Positions 16,774 through 25,209 of a stretch of DNA of 64,000 bases are shown here, in pieces; the stretch's first letter is position 1; every line of letters begins with the position of its first letter. The DNA is taken from NCBI RefSeq assembly GCF_000775615.1, contig NZ_AVPG01000009.1, forward strand, positions 48,261 through 112,260, given 5' to 3'. This stretch comes from Pontibacillus litoralis JSM 072002 (GTDB taxonomy: Bacteria > Bacillota > Bacilli > Bacillales > BH030062). The translations under genes and the position numbers were made by a program. The notes beneath the pieces were generated by a model. It was not told where the DNA came from, ran no database searches, and saw only the letters and a list, made by a program, of their open reading frames with translations.

Positions 16774-17751
16774 TTGGGGTTAAATAGTAATGTACGAATA
16801 TTGAAGTTAAGAGAAATTCTATTTGAAGAAACCGATGAAATGGTTGAATTAAGTATGGAAGAGATAATAGAAAAGCTTCAGTTCTATTTCGGCGAGGAGT
16901 TTGATAAACGAACAATTAACAAAGATATGGAAGTTCTAGAAGAGAGTGGTTTTGACATTGTGCGTAATAAAGGAAGATTCGGGAAACTTTACTATAGTTG
17001 TCAAGATCGAATATTTGAGACGTATCAAATCCGGTTGATTAATGATGCGGTTTTGTCTGCGCGTTTTATTACGGAGAAGGAAAAGAAGACGTTGATTAGT
17101 AAGGTGAAGCAATTAACGAGTAAGCATATTGCTAGAACATTACCTGATCCGTTGCTGTTCTCCCAATCTTCTAATGAAAGCTATGAAATGGTAAAGCTTA
17201 ATATAGATCATGTCCATCGGGCGATTACAGACGAAGTCGTTCTACATTATAAATATGGACGATATAATATGGATAAAGAGTTTCAATATAGTCGTGATGG
17301 AATGACGTATGAGGTAGAGCCTTACGCTTTAATATGGCAAAATGATTATTATTATTTAATTGGATATTTTCCTTTAACAGAAGAAATGCGCCATTATCGC
17401 TTAGATAGGATGAGAGAGGTTCGGTTAACAGATAAACATTTTCGTAAACACCCTTTTCCTATTCAAGATTACGTTGATCAAAGCTTTCATATGTTTGCTG
17501 GTCAACAGGACAGAATCAAAATACAATTCCATGTTTCACTGTTAAATGTTGTGTTAGACCGCTTTGGCATGGAGGCATGTATTCAGCGAGTGGATGAGGA
17601 GCATTTTCTGTTGTCAACGAAAGCGAAAATGAGTAAGGGGCTCGTTAGTTGGGTTATGCAATGGGGAAGTAAAGCGAAGGTGATTTCACCAGCCAATTTA
17701 GTAGAGGATGTGCAAAAAGAGGCGGAAGCGATGTTTCGTTTATATACGTAA
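16774..17751 (+). CDS. WYL-domain transcriptional regulator (YafY/DeoR-like)
   Basis: A 325-residue protein with an N-terminal HTH (residues ~5-65, KRTINKDMEVLEESGFDIVR) and a central WYL ligand-sensing domain (YEVEPYALIWQNDYYYLIGY, then HYRLDRM). A WCX-type C-terminal extension follows (~245-325). Such proteins respond to small molecules or nucleic acids. The TTG start at 16774 follows GGGGGA but is uncertain. A terminator follows directly. The target is not evident. Confidence 0.8.
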   Translation: MGLNSNVRILKLREILFEETDEMVELSMEEIIEKLQFYFGEEFDKRTINKDMEVLEESGFDIVRNKGRFGKLYYSCQDRIFETYQIRLINDAVLSARFITEKEKKTLISKVKQLTSKHIARTLPDPLLFSQSSNESYEMVKLNIDHVHRAITDEVVLHYKYGRYNMDKEFQYSRDGMTYEVEPYALIWQNDYYYLIGYFPLTEEMRHYRLDRMREVRLTDKHFRKHPFPIQDYVDQSFHMFAGQQDRIKIQFHVSLLNVVLDRFGMEACIQRVDEEHFLLSTKAKMSKGLVSWVMQWGSKAKVISPANLVEDVQKEAEAMFRLYT

Positions 17752-17758
17752 TGGAAGA

Positions 17759-17787
17759 GGGTGTGCATAATAGTGTACACCCTTTTT
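17759..17787 (+). terminator. Intrinsic terminator after the WYL gene
   Basis: GGGTGTGCA (17759-17767) pairs with TGTACACCC (17774-17782), one G-T pair, followed by TTTTT. Confidence 0.85.
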
Positions 17788-17826
17788 GTTATGCTATTAG
17801 TACAACAAATAAGGGAGGAACGAACA

Positions 17827-18549
17827 TTGGCTAAGTCAAAAAAGAGTGTATTTAAGAAATGGTGGTTTTGGGCATTAATGGTTATTGTGCTAATAGCGGT
17901 ATCACCAGGATATAGTGAGACAGAATCAGAGCAAGCGGATGAGCAACAAACAAATGAAGGTAAAGCACAAACAGAAGAAAAGAGTCAAAAAGAAGAGAAA
18001 CAGCCTGAACAAGAACAACAACCAAAGCAAGAAACTACCGATAAGGAACAACAATCGAAGAAGCCAGAAAAGCCGACCTACGCTTCTGGTATGTATGAAG
18101 TAGGGTCGGATATAGAACCGGGTTTATATCAATCGAGTGGATCTGTTATCTATTGGGAGCGTTTAGCCGGATTTAGCGGGGAATTCGATGATATTATTGC
18201 TAATGGAAACCCTCAAGGACAAGAATATGTACAAATTAAACAATCCGATGCAGCGTTCACTAGTCAAGGATCTGGGGAATGGACGAAAGTGGAAGAAGAT
18301 TACAATCCGAAGCCAAAAACGACCTTCGGTGATGGTACGTATCTTGTAGGGAAGGACATCGAGCCTGGGCGTTACAAAAGTTCTACAGGTGATGGATTAG
18401 GCTATTGGGCGCGATTAAGTGGCTTTAGTGGTGAATTAGCAGAAATCATTGCTAATGGCAATCCATCAGGTCCGACGATGATTGAAATTTCCTCTTCAGA
18501 TAAAGGATTTCAAACGTGGGGAAATGGTGAATGGAGGAAGGTAGATTGA
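17827..18549 (+). CDS. Membrane-anchored protein with two ~70-residue tandem repeats
   Basis: A 240-residue protein. A Lys-rich start and one hydrophobic segment (WWFWALMVIVLIAVSPGY) anchor it. A Gln/Glu/Lys linker of about 60 residues is followed by two homologous modules: GMYEVGSDIEPGLY to GEWTKV and GTYLVGKDIEPGRY to GEWRKV. Each contains a YW-x-RL-x-GFSGE core and ANGNP. These modules occur in extracytoplasmic proteins of Firmicutes and Actinobacteria; their role is unknown. The TTG at 17827 is chosen because GGGAGG is eight bases upstream; a longer frame from 17761 would begin inside the preceding terminator. Confidence 0.75.
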   Translation: MAKSKKSVFKKWWFWALMVIVLIAVSPGYSETESEQADEQQTNEGKAQTEEKSQKEEKQPEQEQQPKQETTDKEQQSKKPEKPTYASGMYEVGSDIEPGLYQSSGSVIYWERLAGFSGEFDDIIANGNPQGQEYVQIKQSDAAFTSQGSGEWTKVEEDYNPKPKTTFGDGTYLVGKDIEPGRYKSSTGDGLGYWARLSGFSGELAEIIANGNPSGPTMIEISSSDKGFQTWGNGEWRKVD

Positions 18550-18615
18550 TAGAAAAAGTTCAAGGAAAGGGCCGAAACATGATATGGCACTTTCTATGAA
18601 TTTAGGAGGAGTAGA

Positions 18616-19209
18616 ATGAGCGAGAATGAATGTAAATACGCAAATAAAATGGAAAGTGTAGAGCTGGCTTATCATTCTCAATTGAATTTGGCTACGAATG
18701 TCATAGAAGGTTCGGCAAATATCATTCTTAGTAAAGGGAATGAAATAAGGAACACGATTGGGCAAATTCAACTTCGTTATTATGTAACAAAGATTTATAA
18801 AGATGAAATAGATCTATTAGATGCAGCTGCTACGTATTCTATGGAAGAAGAGCACGGCATGCTAGTATTAGGGAAGTATTATGGTAAAGCAGTCATGACT
18901 AAGAAAATCGTATTACTTTCTCATTTCATCATTGATGATCTGTATCGAAAACAAGGATATGGATTGCAGGCGATGTATGAGTTGCTCAAATATCTCACAT
19001 TATTTGAAGTAGACGTGATTGCTTTATCAGTATCACATGCAGAACAAGAAAGTAAAAACGATTACAATTTATCAGTAAAACAACTTGAGTCCTTTTACAA
19101 GCGCTTCGGATTTCGCTACATACATGAATTGGAAGATGAAAGGGTACATCCCCACTTAATGTTTTTAGAGATGACATTCGATTGTTTTAGTAAAGGGAAT
19201 CTAGGATAA
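18616..19209 (+). CDS. GNAT-like acetyltransferase
   Basis: A 197-residue protein with weak but coherent GNAT features: HFIIDDLYRKQGYGLQAMYE resembles the acetyl-CoA-binding strand and helix (R-x-x-G-x-G/A), and SFYKRFGFRYI is the usual C-terminal FYxxxGF element. TAGGAGG precedes the ATG. Catalytic identity and substrate cannot be assigned. Confidence 0.6.
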   Translation: MSENECKYANKMESVELAYHSQLNLATNVIEGSANIILSKGNEIRNTIGQIQLRYYVTKIYKDEIDLLDAAATYSMEEEHGMLVLGKYYGKAVMTKKIVLLSHFIIDDLYRKQGYGLQAMYELLKYLTLFEVDVIALSVSHAEQESKNDYNLSVKQLESFYKRFGFRYIHELEDERVHPHLMFLEMTFDCFSKGNLG

Positions 19210-19214
19210 TACTA

Positions 19215-19255
19215 GAAAAACCGAACAACGCTTAACGTGCGTCGCTCGGTTTTTC
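19215..19255. terminator. Bidirectional terminator
   Basis: GAAAAACCGA (19215-19224) pairs perfectly with TCGGTTTTTC (19246-19255), with A/T runs on both sides. It serves the GNAT gene on plus and the NCS2 permease on minus. Confidence 0.8.
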
Positions 19256-20548
19256 TTCTGGTATAATTAAGTTTAGGAATAACGTTGCAAATGCACCAAC
19301 AGTAATGCCAGAAGATAATATATAATTTGCATAATCTGGTAAACTGTATAGAACTTCCTTAGGTAGAATGGTAACCGCAATGGTTAGTAAAATAGGTACA
19401 CCGATAACAATCATATTACGGTCATCGATTTGGAATGGTTGAATCACTTTCAAACCATTTGTAACGATGGCTACACAAACGATGCCGAAGATTCCATTAA
19501 TAACAGACTCTGGAATGCATGTGATGGCGGTAGATAATTTAGGGATGAGTCCTAAGCCAACTAAAATAACCCCTGCTGCCATAATAGCCATGCGACTAGC
19601 CACACCTGTAATAGCAATCAAACCAGCATTAGAAGCATATCCTGTCATTGGTGTACTTCCGAATAAGGAACCAATGAAACAGCCAAGTCCTTCTCCAAAC
19701 GAAGCACGATTTAACCGCTTCTCACCTAAGTCTTTCCCAGTGACAGAAGACACAACAAACCACGTGCCTGTCGTTTCAATTAAAATAATGAAATAAACAA
19801 GTACCATCATTATAATTGCCTGTGGATCAAATACCGGTTCACCAAATGGGAATAATGTAGGCAGAGAAATCCAATCCGCTTCTTTTACTGGAGAAAAATC
19901 AACAACTCCAAAAAAGCTTGCCGTAATCGTTCCAACTACGATGGCAATAATAACCGAGATTAACCGGAAAAACGTACCTATGTAATTATTTCTTCTCCCT
20001 AACAAAATACAAATTACTAACACAGAAGCAGATACAGCTGCAACGGCAACATTTTCCCCTAAAGTCCCTTCCGCATTGTAAATGTTCGTCACTCCTATTG
20101 GCATTAAGGCAATACCAACGATAATGATAACTGTTCCACCAACTAATGGCGGAATGAGTTTACGAACGGCCTTGGCAAACACACGAAGTGGATAGCCAAT
20201 AATGGCGATTAAAATAGCACCTGGAATTAAACTACCGGCAATTGCCCCAAGACCAAGCTTGCTCCCGATTGCACCAATCGCTCCAATCGGCACATACGAT
20301 GGTCCTTGTACGACTGGATATTTGATACCAAATCCTGTTTGAATGAGTGTTGCAACCCCTGTCGCAAAGAAACACATTTGAATGAAATAAGACGTATTCT
20401 CTGTACTTAATGCGAGTAATCCCGCAATGATAATCGGTGCGATGTATAAGTCCATGGCTAATACGTGTTGTAGCCCTAATACGAACGCCTTTCCAATTCC
20501 AATCTTGTCGTCTACCCCAATTAGTACTTTGTTATTTTTCTTACTCAA
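19232..20548 (-). CDS. NCS2-family purine (xanthine/uracil) permease
   Basis: A 438-residue membrane protein with the NCS2 fold of about 14 helices. Family features are GLQHVLAMDLYIAPIIIAGL (helix 1), QGPSYVPIGAIGAIGSKLG (the Q-x-P-S substrate helix) and ETTGTWFVVSSVTGKDL with the conserved Glu. It is most like xanthine/uric-acid or purine permeases; exact substrate is open. The TTG start follows GAGGGGG. PurR-type boxes and a promoter lie directly upstream, supporting a purine substrate. Confidence 0.83.
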   Translation of the reverse strand: MSKKNNKVLIGVDDKIGIGKAFVLGLQHVLAMDLYIAPIIIAGLLALSTENTSYFIQMCFFATGVATLIQTGFGIKYPVVQGPSYVPIGAIGAIGSKLGLGAIAGSLIPGAILIAIIGYPLRVFAKAVRKLIPPLVGGTVIIIVGIALMPIGVTNIYNAEGTLGENVAVAAVSASVLVICILLGRRNNYIGTFFRLISVIIAIVVGTITASFFGVVDFSPVKEADWISLPTLFPFGEPVFDPQAIIMMVLVYFIILIETTGTWFVVSSVTGKDLGEKRLNRASFGEGLGCFIGSLFGSTPMTGYASNAGLIAITGVASRMAIMAAGVILVGLGLIPKLSTAITCIPESVINGIFGIVCVAIVTNGLKVIQPFQIDDRNMIVIGVPILLTIAVTILPKEVLYSLPDYANYILSSGITVGAFATLFLNLIIPEEKPSDAR

Positions 20549-20599
20549 TGATTATCCCCCTCAGTGATTCTAAGATGAAAAAACGTATGTTTGAGAAAG

Positions 20600-20628
20600 A
20601 TTATAAGCTAATTCATATAAAATGTATA
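20600..20628 (-). promoter_or_regulatory. Sigma-A-type promoter of the NCS2 permease
   Basis: On minus, TATACA (20623-20628) and TATAAT (20600-20605) are separated by 17 bases. The PurBox pair lies just upstream of the -35. Confidence 0.5.
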
Positions 20629-20631
20629 CAA

Positions 20632-20673
20632 AAAACGTACAAATAATATATTTTTTATATAAATGTTCGTTTT
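20632..20673 (-). promoter_or_regulatory. Inverted PurBox pair (PurR operator)
   Basis: The minus-strand box AAAACGAACATT (20662-20673) matches the PurBox consensus AWWWCGAACWWT at every position. The opposing plus-strand box AAAACGTACAAA (20632-20643) matches with two changes. They are 18 bases apart, within the spacing known for B. subtilis PurR sites. Confidence 0.65.
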
Positions 20674-20739
20674 TTGCTTGATGAATGCCGTTTGGTCACA
20701 TACAATATACATAAATAATGATGAAGTGAGGGATAAGTT

Positions 20740-21714
20740 ATGATGAAAGATGAAGCGCTTTTACAACAATGGATGGTTGCCTGTCGTGCTAGTGATGTGA
20801 CAGAAGAGCCGTTGCAACTTGTCGTTATGGGGGAGAGAGTGGTACTATTTCGTACATCAACAGGCATAGCGGCGTTTAAAGATTTGTGTATTCATAGAGG
20901 GGCAGCGTTATCACATGGTAAAGTAGTGAACGACTGTCTTGTGTGTCCTTATCATGGGTGGGAGTATGAACAAGAAGGAGGTTGTGTACATATTCCTCAA
21001 TTACCGGAAGGACGCGCGATTCCGAAGAAAGCGAAAGCAATTACATATGCATGTGAAGAGAAATACGGATTGGTTTGGGTTCATTTTGGCACGCCAACAT
21101 CCAATATTTTAGATTTGCCTGAATACCAGGACGCAACGTATCATCATGTTGTGTGGGGAAATAATCAAGTCCATGCGAAACCACCTCGTATAATAGAAAA
21201 CTTTCTAGATGTGGGGCACTTAGCCGTTGTACATGAAGGATTCCTTGGTGATGAAGAACATCAAGAAATTCCGGATTATAAGGTGCATAAAGAAGAAAAT
21301 AGAATATATTCTAATGAAATCGCGATATTCCAGCCTGATCCAGATGGAAGTGGTCAAGCGAAATATGTGTATTACACGTATGAAATATTTAGTCCACTAT
21401 CCGTAAGATTTATAAAGAGAGAACCAGAAACGAATCAGAAAATGAGCATTTTGTTAACGGTGCGTCCGCAAACAGAAGAAACATCTGTTGCCTATGGTCT
21501 ATTGTCTTTTAATTACGATACAGGTCAAACTGATGAAGAAATCGTTCGCTTTCAAGACATGATTTTTAATCAAGATAAGCCGATTGTAGAAAATCAAAAA
21601 CCAGAAGATTTGCCGCTTGATCTGCAAGTGGAATTATCGCTCGTATGTGATCGGGTGAGTATTGCTTATCGTCAATATTTACGTCAAATGGGTGTTGAAT
21701 TAGGAACCAACTAA
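20740..21714 (+). CDS. Rieske non-heme iron oxygenase, alpha-subunit type
   Basis: A 324-residue protein with a Rieske [2Fe-2S] domain (C50-x-H52 in CIHRG, C69-x2-H72 in CPYHGW) and a mononuclear-iron catalytic domain (NFLDVGHLAVVH, with H160 and H165 as ligands). Such enzymes hydroxylate or demethylate aromatic or heterocyclic substrates and need a reductase; none is adjacent. It is divergent from the NCS2 permease, so a purine-like substrate is conceivable but speculative. Confidence 0.82.
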   Translation: MMKDEALLQQWMVACRASDVTEEPLQLVVMGERVVLFRTSTGIAAFKDLCIHRGAALSHGKVVNDCLVCPYHGWEYEQEGGCVHIPQLPEGRAIPKKAKAITYACEEKYGLVWVHFGTPTSNILDLPEYQDATYHHVVWGNNQVHAKPPRIIENFLDVGHLAVVHEGFLGDEEHQEIPDYKVHKEENRIYSNEIAIFQPDPDGSGQAKYVYYTYEIFSPLSVRFIKREPETNQKMSILLTVRPQTEETSVAYGLLSFNYDTGQTDEEIVRFQDMIFNQDKPIVENQKPEDLPLDLQVELSLVCDRVSIAYRQYLRQMGVELGTN

Positions 21715-21725
21715 AGAGAGACAAG

Positions 21726-21758
21726 CCTTTACGTTTCAAGGAGCGTAAAGGTTTTTTT
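21726..21758 (+). terminator. Terminator of the Rieske gene
   Basis: CCTTTACG (21726-21733) pairs with CGTAAAGG (21744-21751), followed by seven T residues. Confidence 0.88.
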
Positions 21759-21903
21759 GTGATAAGAAAAGGGATAGGCTCGATTTTTTGAAAAAATAGG
21801 TGGAAATAACTATTAAAATGCCGTTATAATTCTAATAGAAGAAATATTTTGGTTATATTTCATATTAACTAGTGAGTATGACCTTATGTTATGGAGGGGT
21901 ATC

Positions 21904-22878
21904 GTGCGTAAAAGTGTGGCCAGTTGGTTCGGCATTGTTATATTATTCGTTATATTTTTCATACCTTATACAGGTAATGCATCTTCTGAAATGGTTCCAT
22001 TACTTAAGGGACATCATACGATAACAACACCAAAAGAAGAAGGCGAAGAATCAGGTAATAAAGAGGATAGCACTGACATGGATGATGAATCGGAAAAACC
22101 AGGCGGTGGCACAGACGCTGGGGATGGATCAGATAGCGCAGGAGATGGCACAGACGCTGAAGGTGGTTCAGATAACCCGGGAGGTGAGACTGACACTGGG
22201 GATGAATTAGATAACCTAGGCGGTGGCACAGATGCTGGGGATGAATCAGAAAACTCAGGCGGCGGCACAGACAGTAGTGAAGGCTCGGATAATTCTGATG
22301 GTAACGCGAGTAGTGGAGAAGATTCAGGTAACTCCGATGCTGAAGCGGAAACGGAGGAAGGCTCTGGTAATACAAGTGATGGCTCGAATAACGAAGAAAA
22401 TGCAAGTAACTCTAGTGATTCTGGTAGTACTGACGATTCAGTAAATAATACGAATGGGTCGCAGTTTGATAACTCCTCAGATACCTCTAATCGGAATGGA
22501 AGTGGTAATCATTCTTGGGATAGCGACACAACTCCTGCACAGGAAAGGGCGTATGAACCTTCTCAGACTGAAGAAGTAACAGAGGAAGAAATGAAAGAAG
22601 AAATCGTTCCAGTTGAAGTCATCAAAGCGGAATTGGATGAGGATGAGGACGAGGAAGGGGATAAAGAAATAGAGGAAGAAAAGGATTATGAAGAAGTCCT
22701 CCCCATTATCATTGATCGAAAAACGATTGAACCAGTTCAGCAGGTGAAAGCGCAGCAAACAGTTTTAAGTAGTGATTATGTACAAGAGTGGCGTCAAACC
22801 GGATGGGTAGTCTTAGCGGGCTTACTCGGGTTAGCAGCGCTTATATATGGGGGATACTGGCTGTATCGAAGAAAGTAA
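21904..22878 (+). CDS. Secreted acidic low-complexity protein with C-terminal membrane anchor
   Basis: A 324-residue protein with a Sec signal (VASWFGIVILFVIFFIPYTG), then ~170 residues of Gly/Ser/Asp/Glu/Thr built on imperfect GGGTDAGD-ESDN repeats. An acidic Glu/Asp segment and a C-terminal helix (WVVLAGLLGLAALIYGGYW) ending LYRRK follow. The layout resembles LPXTG wall proteins but no LPXTG-like motif is present, so it is probably membrane-held. The GTG at 21904 has GGAGGGG four to five bases upstream; the ATG at 21886 precedes that site and lacks its own. Function unknown. Confidence 0.7.
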   Translation: MRKSVASWFGIVILFVIFFIPYTGNASSEMVPLLKGHHTITTPKEEGEESGNKEDSTDMDDESEKPGGGTDAGDGSDSAGDGTDAEGGSDNPGGETDTGDELDNLGGGTDAGDESENSGGGTDSSEGSDNSDGNASSGEDSGNSDAEAETEEGSGNTSDGSNNEENASNSSDSGSTDDSVNNTNGSQFDNSSDTSNRNGSGNHSWDSDTTPAQERAYEPSQTEEVTEEEMKEEIVPVEVIKAELDEDEDEEGDKEIEEEKDYEEVLPIIIDRKTIEPVQQVKAQQTVLSSDYVQEWRQTGWVVLAGLLGLAALIYGGYWLYRRK

Positions 22879-22884
22879 ATGATA

Positions 22885-22916
22885 ACGACAGTGAACGCTA
22901 ACGCACTGCCGTTTTA
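22885..22916. terminator. Hairpin terminator between convergent genes
   Basis: ACGACAGTG (22885-22893) pairs with CACTGCCGT (22904-22912), one mismatch, followed by TTT on plus. It overlaps the stop of the minus-strand epimerase. Confidence 0.6.
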
Positions 22917-23912
22917 GTCAAGAATATTATGGTACTGCTTATACCATGTTATAAAGTGACGGACACCTTCTTCAATGGAAGTTGTTGGTTGGTACTGTAT
23001 AGCTTGAATTAATGTTTGGAGGTTAGCATATGTTCTTTTTACATCTCCTGGTTGTATAGGAGTATATCGTTTATGAGCTTTTTTATTCAGTTCACGTTCA
23101 ATCAGCTGAACAATATATTCGATTTGCACAGGGGAGTTGCTGCCAATATTGTGAATCTCATGGAGGGTGTTTCTGGTTTGGAGATGCCCTTTTTTCATTA
23201 AGCGGTAAATGGATTCGACAACATCATCGATATACGTGAAATCACGTTCCATCTTCCCGTTGTTGTACAGGGAGATTGGTTCATCTTTGAGAATGGAATT
23301 AGCAAATGTGTATAGTGCCATATCCGGTCTACCCCATGGACCATAAACGGTAAAAAAACGTAAACCAGTAGCTCGAAGGTGGTGCAAATGGCTATACGTG
23401 TAGGCGAATAGTTCATTAGATCTTTTGGTTGCAGCGTATACACTAATCGGCTGATCAACGCGGTCTGTCGTGCAAAATGGGATCTTATCATTACCACCAT
23501 AAACAGAACTAGATGACGCGTATAGTAAATGTTGCACGTTAAATAACTGACAGCATTCTATTAGATGCATAAATCCGGTAATATTTGATTGTACATACGC
23601 GTGTGGGTTTTCGATGCTATAGCGTACACCGGCTTGAGCTGCTAAATGTAGGACGATTTTCGGTTTGTATGTCGTAAATAGGTGTTGAAGAAGCTCTATA
23701 TTTTCTAAACTTCCTTTGACAAAATGGAAGGAAGGATTAGTTGTCAAAAGGTGAAGGCGATCTTGCTTTAACGTTTGATCATAGTAGTCGTTAAGATTAT
23801 CATAACCAATTACTTGATATCCTTCTGTGAGTAACCTTCTAGCGGTGTGAAAGCCGATAAATCCTGCACATCCCGTCACGAGAATCGGTTCGTTCAATAT
23901 TAAATCAGCCAT
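22914..23912 (-). CDS. UDP-glucuronate 4-epimerase-like sugar-nucleotide epimerase
   Basis: A 332-residue extended short-chain dehydrogenase. The NAD-binding motif VTGCAGFIGFHTARRL and the catalytic S-x(n)-YxxxK (SSSSVYGG, then VYAATKRSNE) are intact. The C-terminal PGDVKRTYANLQTL is typical of UDP-GlcA 4-epimerases. Its position after UDP-glucose dehydrogenase supports UDP-GlcA to UDP-GalA conversion. The ATG at 23912 overlaps the ugd stop by eight bases and has AAGGAG upstream; two upstream ATGs would enlarge the overlap. Confidence 0.82.
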   Translation of the reverse strand: MADLILNEPILVTGCAGFIGFHTARRLLTEGYQVIGYDNLNDYYDQTLKQDRLHLLTTNPSFHFVKGSLENIELLQHLFTTYKPKIVLHLAAQAGVRYSIENPHAYVQSNITGFMHLIECCQLFNVQHLLYASSSSVYGGNDKIPFCTTDRVDQPISVYAATKRSNELFAYTYSHLHHLRATGLRFFTVYGPWGRPDMALYTFANSILKDEPISLYNNGKMERDFTYIDDVVESIYRLMKKGHLQTRNTLHEIHNIGSNSPVQIEYIVQLIERELNKKAHKRYTPIQPGDVKRTYANLQTLIQAIQYQPTTSIEEGVRHFITWYKQYHNILD

Positions 23913-25209
23913 GAATACCAACTCCTTCATAATGAAAGCCAAGTTGCTTCATATAATGTGGTGAGAGCGCGTTACGACCATCGAACAAATTCGACTCTTT
24001 CATGAAGGATTTGGCTTGTTTCCAATCGATATTTACGATCTCTGGCCATTCTGTAACGAGTATGGCTGCGTGTGCGTCATGTAAAGCTTCTAATGGAGTA
24101 GTAGCGCAATGAATGGTCGGAAATCGTTTCTTTATATGGGAGGTAGCTTGTGGATCATATACGGTTACCTGTACTTCTTGTGCTAATAGTTGAGAAATGA
24201 CTAGAATGGAAGGAGCGGATCGAATATCATCTGTTCCCGGTTTAAAAGCGAGACCTAATAGCGTAATGTGTTTGTTGTGTAAAGAGCCTAAGCGTTGAGA
24301 AACTTTGTCTAGAAACCAGTTGACTTGTGTATGATTCACGTTTTCCACAGCTTGTAATATCGTCATGGGAGTGCCGTACTTTTGGCCTATTTGTTGTAAT
24401 GCCTGTAAATCCTTTGGGAAACAAGACCCCCCATAGCCGACTCCCGCTTGGAGAAACAGTGGGCTGATGCGTTTATCCTGGCCCATACCTTCCGTTACAA
24501 CGGTAATATCAGCATCTACTCGTTCGCAAAGTCGAGCTAACTCATTGACGAATGAAATCTTAGTTGCAAGGAAAGCGTTCGATGCGTATTTAATCATTTC
24601 GGCGTTGTTGATGGACGTAAACAGAATGGAATCATTCGTATCGTTATATAATTGTTCCATCACGGCTTTTGCTTTTTTTGAATCATATCCAATCACAATT
24701 CGATTTGGATAAAGAGCGTCATAAAGCGCTTTTCCTTCTCGCAAAAATTCAGGATTGGACACGATTTCAAAGGGAATATCGACGTTGCGCCTCGTTAATT
24801 CCATTGCGATGATTTCTTTTACGCGTTTACCAGTACCAACAGGGACGGTGCTTTTTATCACAATAGTTTGTTCGTTTTGCATAGTTTGCCCGATTTGTCG
24901 TGCTACGGCATTAACAAATGAAAGGTCTGCTTGGCCATTAGCTTGTGATGGTGTACCGACTGTAATGAACACAATCGAGCTATGATGTAATGTTGCTGTT
25001 AAATCATCGGTAATGGTAAGGTTTCCGCTGTCTACATGTGTCTGTAGTAACGCTTTCACTCCTTCTTCATAAAATGGTAATTGAGCATTGCTAAGGTGTG
25101 CTAGTTTATGAGGGTTATTGTCAACCAAGTAAACACGGTGACCACTATGTGCGAAGGCGACACTCGTTGTAACTCCAACATAGCCACCCCCAATAACAGC
25201 GATGTTCAT
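23905..25209 (-). CDS. ugd: UDP-glucose 6-dehydrogenase
   Basis: A 434-residue UDP-glucose/GDP-mannose dehydrogenase family enzyme. The NAD-binding VIGGGYVGVTTSVAFAHSGH, the IKSTVPVGTGK loop and the catalytic Cys in GYGGSCFPKDLQAL are present, and length is normal. It oxidises UDP-glucose to UDP-glucuronate with two NAD+. It overlaps galU by four bases (ATGA) and precedes the epimerase, so one operon makes UDP-uronic acids for a teichuronic-acid-like or capsular polymer; which polymer is inference. Confidence 0.92.
   Translation of the reverse strand: MNIAVIGGGYVGVTTSVAFAHSGHRVYLVDNNPHKLAHLSNAQLPFYEEGVKALLQTHVDSGNLTITDDLTATLHHSSIVFITVGTPSQANGQADLSFVNAVARQIGQTMQNEQTIVIKSTVPVGTGKRVKEIIAMELTRRNVDIPFEIVSNPEFLREGKALYDALYPNRIVIGYDSKKAKAVMEQLYNDTNDSILFTSINNAEMIKYASNAFLATKISFVNELARLCERVDADITVVTEGMGQDKRISPLFLQAGVGYGGSCFPKDLQALQQIGQKYGTPMTILQAVENVNHTQVNWFLDKVSQRLGSLHNKHITLLGLAFKPGTDDIRSAPSILVISQLLAQEVQVTVYDPQATSHIKKRFPTIHCATTPLEALHDAHAAILVTEWPEIVNIDWKQAKSFMKESNLFDGRNALSPHYMKQLGFHYEGVGIHG

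Noticed and set aside
20549..20739. Purine riboswitch ahead of the NCS2 permease
   Set aside because: No conserved purine-aptamer core or paired loops; PurBoxes explain the regulation better.
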